Below the pieces are notes generated by a model. The model was not told the origin of the DNA, did not search any database, and worked only from the letters and a program-made list of their open reading frames with translations. Below, in pieces: positions 10,735-12,620 of a DNA stretch of 12,620 nucleotides. This DNA comes from Bacteroidales bacterium UBA4347. GTDB taxonomy: Bacteria; Bacteroidota; Bacteroidia; Bacteroidales; P3. The DNA is taken from the NCBI GenBank assembly GCA_002394185.1, contig DGTB01000154.1:1-12620 (forward strand), given 5' to 3'. Positions within the stretch are counted from its first letter, which is position 1. Each line of letters starts with the position of its first letter. Both the position numbers and the translations under genes were made by a program.

Positions 10735-12620
10735 TTATACCTGGCGTATCTTGCCGTCGCTGCCGCGGCGGTATAGGGTGAAATGTTTCTTGACCTTCTC
10801 CAGGAAGGGGCTGAGGGCATGGGTGCTGCGGCCGTAGTATTCGTCGTAGAGGATGCAGAGCCGTTTGCGCGACCGCGAGAGGGCTACGAAGAGGCGGCGG
10901 GCGTCTTCCTGTATCTGTTTTTCGGTCCAGCTTCGGTTGCCCGGGTATACGCCGTCGATGGCGCGGTAGACGATGACGGTGTCGAACTCCAGCCCTTTGG
11001 CTTTGTGTACGGTGGAGATGATATAGCGTTCCTCGAGGGAGGTGCCGCAGAGGTCGGCTTCCTTGAGGGTGTTGAGGTCGGTGGCGTAGCGCTCCAGCTG
11101 TTGGCGCAGGGTGGGGTAGAGGTCGGTGCGGATGAGGTCGGTGTCGAGGAAGTGCAGCAGGTGGCGCCATTTGTCGACGGGGTCGATTAGTCCGCCGGCC
11201 AGCATGCGCGTGTAGACGAACTGCAGCTCGTCTGTGAGGTTCCGTTCTCCACTCACGATTCCGTGGCGGTAGATGTCGGCGTATTTGGCGTGGAACTTGT
11301 CGACCTGCTTCTGGTGGTCGGCGATGAAGAGGCGCTGGTCGGCCACCATCTGTGTGGCGTTGAGGTGGCAGAAGTTGAGGAGCGAGAGGGTGGCGAGGAT
11401 GTCGTCGTCGGCCTGGTGGCTGTTCTGCCCTTCGAGGTGGAGCACCTCGAGGAGGTGGCCCAGCTTGTACTGCCGCAGACGGGGACGTACAAGGCGGATG
11501 TACTTCAGGGTGTCGAAGTGGTGCGGGCAGAGTCGTTCGAGATCCAGTTCGGGGCAGCTACGGCGCAGGTTGTGGAGGAGGATTTGGTAGTCGTAGCCCA
11601 CGTTGTGGCCCACGAGGGTATGCCCCTGGCAGTAGTCCATGAATAGGCGCAACCCCTCGGCGCGGGAGTGGCGGCGGCTGTTGCGGTAGACCTCGAGCAT
11701 GGGGTTGGGATGGCCGCCGACGGTCTCGGGTAGCTCCTTGTCGGTCTCAAGGATGATATTGAAGGGTTTGCCGGTCACCTTGCCTTTCCTGACCTTGACG
11801 GCAGCGATTTGGATGATGTCGTCGGTGTAGGGGTTGAGTCCGGTGGTCTCGGTGTCGAAGATGACGAGCTCCTCGTCGTTGTAGACGCGGATGAATTCTT
11901 GCAGGTAGCTGCTGTCAGGGTAGAGGAGAAAGTCGGTGGGCAGGAGGGCCACGCGCCGCATGTCGCGCATGAAGTTGCGGGCGGCGGTATAGGTGGGCAT
12001 GACCTTGAGTCCCCACAGCAGGCGGGCCCAGGCGATGAAGACCATCTCGTCGGTGAGGACGCTGAGGTGGGAGAGGATAATCCTCATGGCGGGCAGCGAG
12101 AAGAGGTCTGTGCCGCTGATTTTGAAGTGGCTGATACCCATGCCGCTCATTACCTCGCCGATATCGTCGGCCTCGCGGTTGGTGCTGACGAGGATGGCCA
12201 CGCGGCTTGGAGCGCCGGCATCCTGCCGGCAATCGTCCATCTCGCCGTAGCGTTTGGCGAAGCGGGCGGCGTAATAGCTCTCCATCTGGGCGTCGCCGAC
12301 GTTGAGCAGGCAGAGATCCTCGGGGGCATGGGTGGGGTTGAGATCGGTGGTGGGGAGCATATTGCGGCCGATGCCAAGGTTGGCAACGGCGAAGTCGTTC
12401 TGGAGGTCGAGGAGGTAGCGTGGCGAGCGGTAGTTGGTGTGGAGGTGGTGGATGTTCTTGCCACAGCGGCGCTTGAGGTTTTCGAGGGTCTCCAGCTTGG
12501 CGCCGATGAAGGAGAAGATGGCCTGCTGCTCGTCGCCGAGGTAGACGATGGTGGCGTCGGGGGCGGCGAAGAGGTCGACGAGGGCGAACTGCAGCGGGTT
12601 GAGGTCCTGCACCTCGTCCA
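10735..12620 (-). CDS. UvrD/Rep-type helicase with inserted DEDDh exonuclease, partial
   Basis: About 628 residues are present and the N-terminus, with the ATP-binding Walker A, lies beyond the right edge. The frame enters as DEVQDLNPLQF, the superfamily 1 motif II. It continues with motif III (YLGDEQQAIFSFIGA) and the motif IV region (LHTNYRSPRYLL). A DnaQ-like 3'-5' exonuclease sits at about 11377-11871: VIFDTETTGLNPYTDDIIQIA (ExoI, D and E), LVGHNVGYD (ExoII, D) and HQADDD (ExoIII, H and D), a complete DEDDh set. After it come helicase motif V (STVHKAKGLEFDTVIVYR) and motif VI (ARRLFVALSRSRKRL). So one polypeptide could unwind and degrade DNA, probably in repair or recombination. All visible catalytic residues are intact. 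The frame is open to the edge, so the GTG at 12612 is not a true start. Its stop lies 5 bp from the convergent gene's stop. Confidence 0.92.
   Translation of the reverse strand, partial: DEVQDLNPLQFALVDLFAAPDATIVYLGDEQQAIFSFIGAKLETLENLKRRCGKNIHHLHTNYRSPRYLLDLQNDFAVANLGIGRNMLPTTDLNPTHAPEDLCLLNVGDAQMESYYAARFAKRYGEMDDCRQDAGAPSRVAILVSTNREADDIGEVMSGMGISHFKISGTDLFSLPAMRIILSHLSVLTDEMVFIAWARLLWGLKVMPTYTAARNFMRDMRRVALLPTDFLLYPDSSYLQEFIRVYNDEELVIFDTETTGLNPYTDDIIQIAAVKVRKGKVTGKPFNIILETDKELPETVGGHPNPMLEVYRNSRRHSRAEGLRLFMDYCQGHTLVGHNVGYDYQILLHNLRRSCPELDLERLCPHHFDTLKYIRLVRPRLRQYKLGHLLEVLHLEGQNSHQADDDILATLSLLNFCHLNATQMVADQRLFIADHQKQVDKFHAKYADIYRHGIVSGERNLTDELQFVYTRMLAGGLIDPVDKWRHLLHFLDTDLIRTDLYPTLRQQLERYATDLNTLKEADLCGTSLEERYIISTVHKAKGLEFDTVIVYRAIDGVYPGNRSWTEKQIQEDARRLFVALSRSRKRLCILYDEYYGRSTHALSPFLEKVKKHFTLYRRGSDGKIRQV
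12214..12230. repeat. 17-bp GC palindrome inside helicase gene
   Basis: GCCGGCA (12214-12220), TCC, TGCCGGC (12224-12230) form a perfect 7-bp inverted repeat with a three-base loop. It is read in frame by the helicase as part of CRQDAGAPS, in a likely linker between RYGEMDD and the conserved RVAILVSTN strand. It could be an inserted palindromic element tolerated by the protein, or chance in GC-rich DNA. Confidence 0.6.

Noticed and set aside
1..12620. Mobile element, prophage or integron
   Set aside because: No transposase, integrase, phage gene, terminal repeat or attachment duplication was found; gene content is mostly housekeeping and envelope functions.

Overview
The window looks like GC-rich chromosomal DNA from a member of the Bacteroidales (Bacteroidota); I cannot resolve the family. 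The grounds are these: start regions are A-rich and mostly lack strong Shine-Dalgarno sequences, there is an exact TAnnTTTG -7 element before one gene, the ECF sigma/anti-sigma/beta-barrel layout and orphan LytTR regulators are typical of the phylum, and GC-rich genes are separated by short AT-rich tandem-repeat spacers. There is no rRNA, tRNA, transposase, phage gene or CRISPR array.

Layout. (1) 1-1833, plus strand: queC (3' end only), queD, queE and queF. These are the four deazapurine enzymes that follow GTP cyclohydrolase I in making preQ1, the precursor of tRNA queuosine. (2) 1922-2767, plus: a PdxY-like pyridoxal kinase of the ribokinase fold with a TTG start. It meets the next gene tail to tail. 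(3) 5849-2762, minus: an apparent four-gene envelope operon of ECF sigma factor, single-pass anti-sigma-like protein, an exported protein with a GIN-like head and beta-barrel, and a small beta-barrel-like protein. (4) 6005-9308, plus: a lipoprotein overlapping a large exported helical-repeat-like protein, divergent from the sigma operon. (5) 9522-10729, plus: an orphan LytTR DNA-binding protein translationally coupled (ATGA) to a single-pass membrane protein whose outer domain resembles phosphodiester glycosidases (NAGPA type). A 34-bp imperfect palindrome and an 11-bp-period repeat array lie just upstream. (6) 10735 to the window end, minus: most of a UvrD/Rep-type helicase with a DnaQ-like DEDDh exonuclease inserted between the helicase motifs.

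The most unusual layer is non-genic. At least eight short tandem arrays with different units (7, 7, 9, 7, 7, 9, 11 and 8 bp) sit at gene junctions or inside the linkers just outside the membrane segment of two membrane proteins. The four heptamer arrays are all in the que-pdxY region, and each places stop codons in all three sense frames just downstream of, or overlapping, a gene end. The two arrays inside genes are free of stops in the reading frame. One of these has an 8-bp unit, so loss or gain of one unit would shift the frame of the LytTR partner protein. A separate 17-bp palindrome is embedded in frame in the helicase.

The best candidate for an undescribed system is the LytTR/membrane-partner pair with its upstream palindrome and array. 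It resembles in layout the LytTR regulatory systems of streptococci (regulator plus membrane inhibitor), but here the partner carries an extracytoplasmic enzyme-like domain that lacks the usual C-terminal glycine-rich motif.
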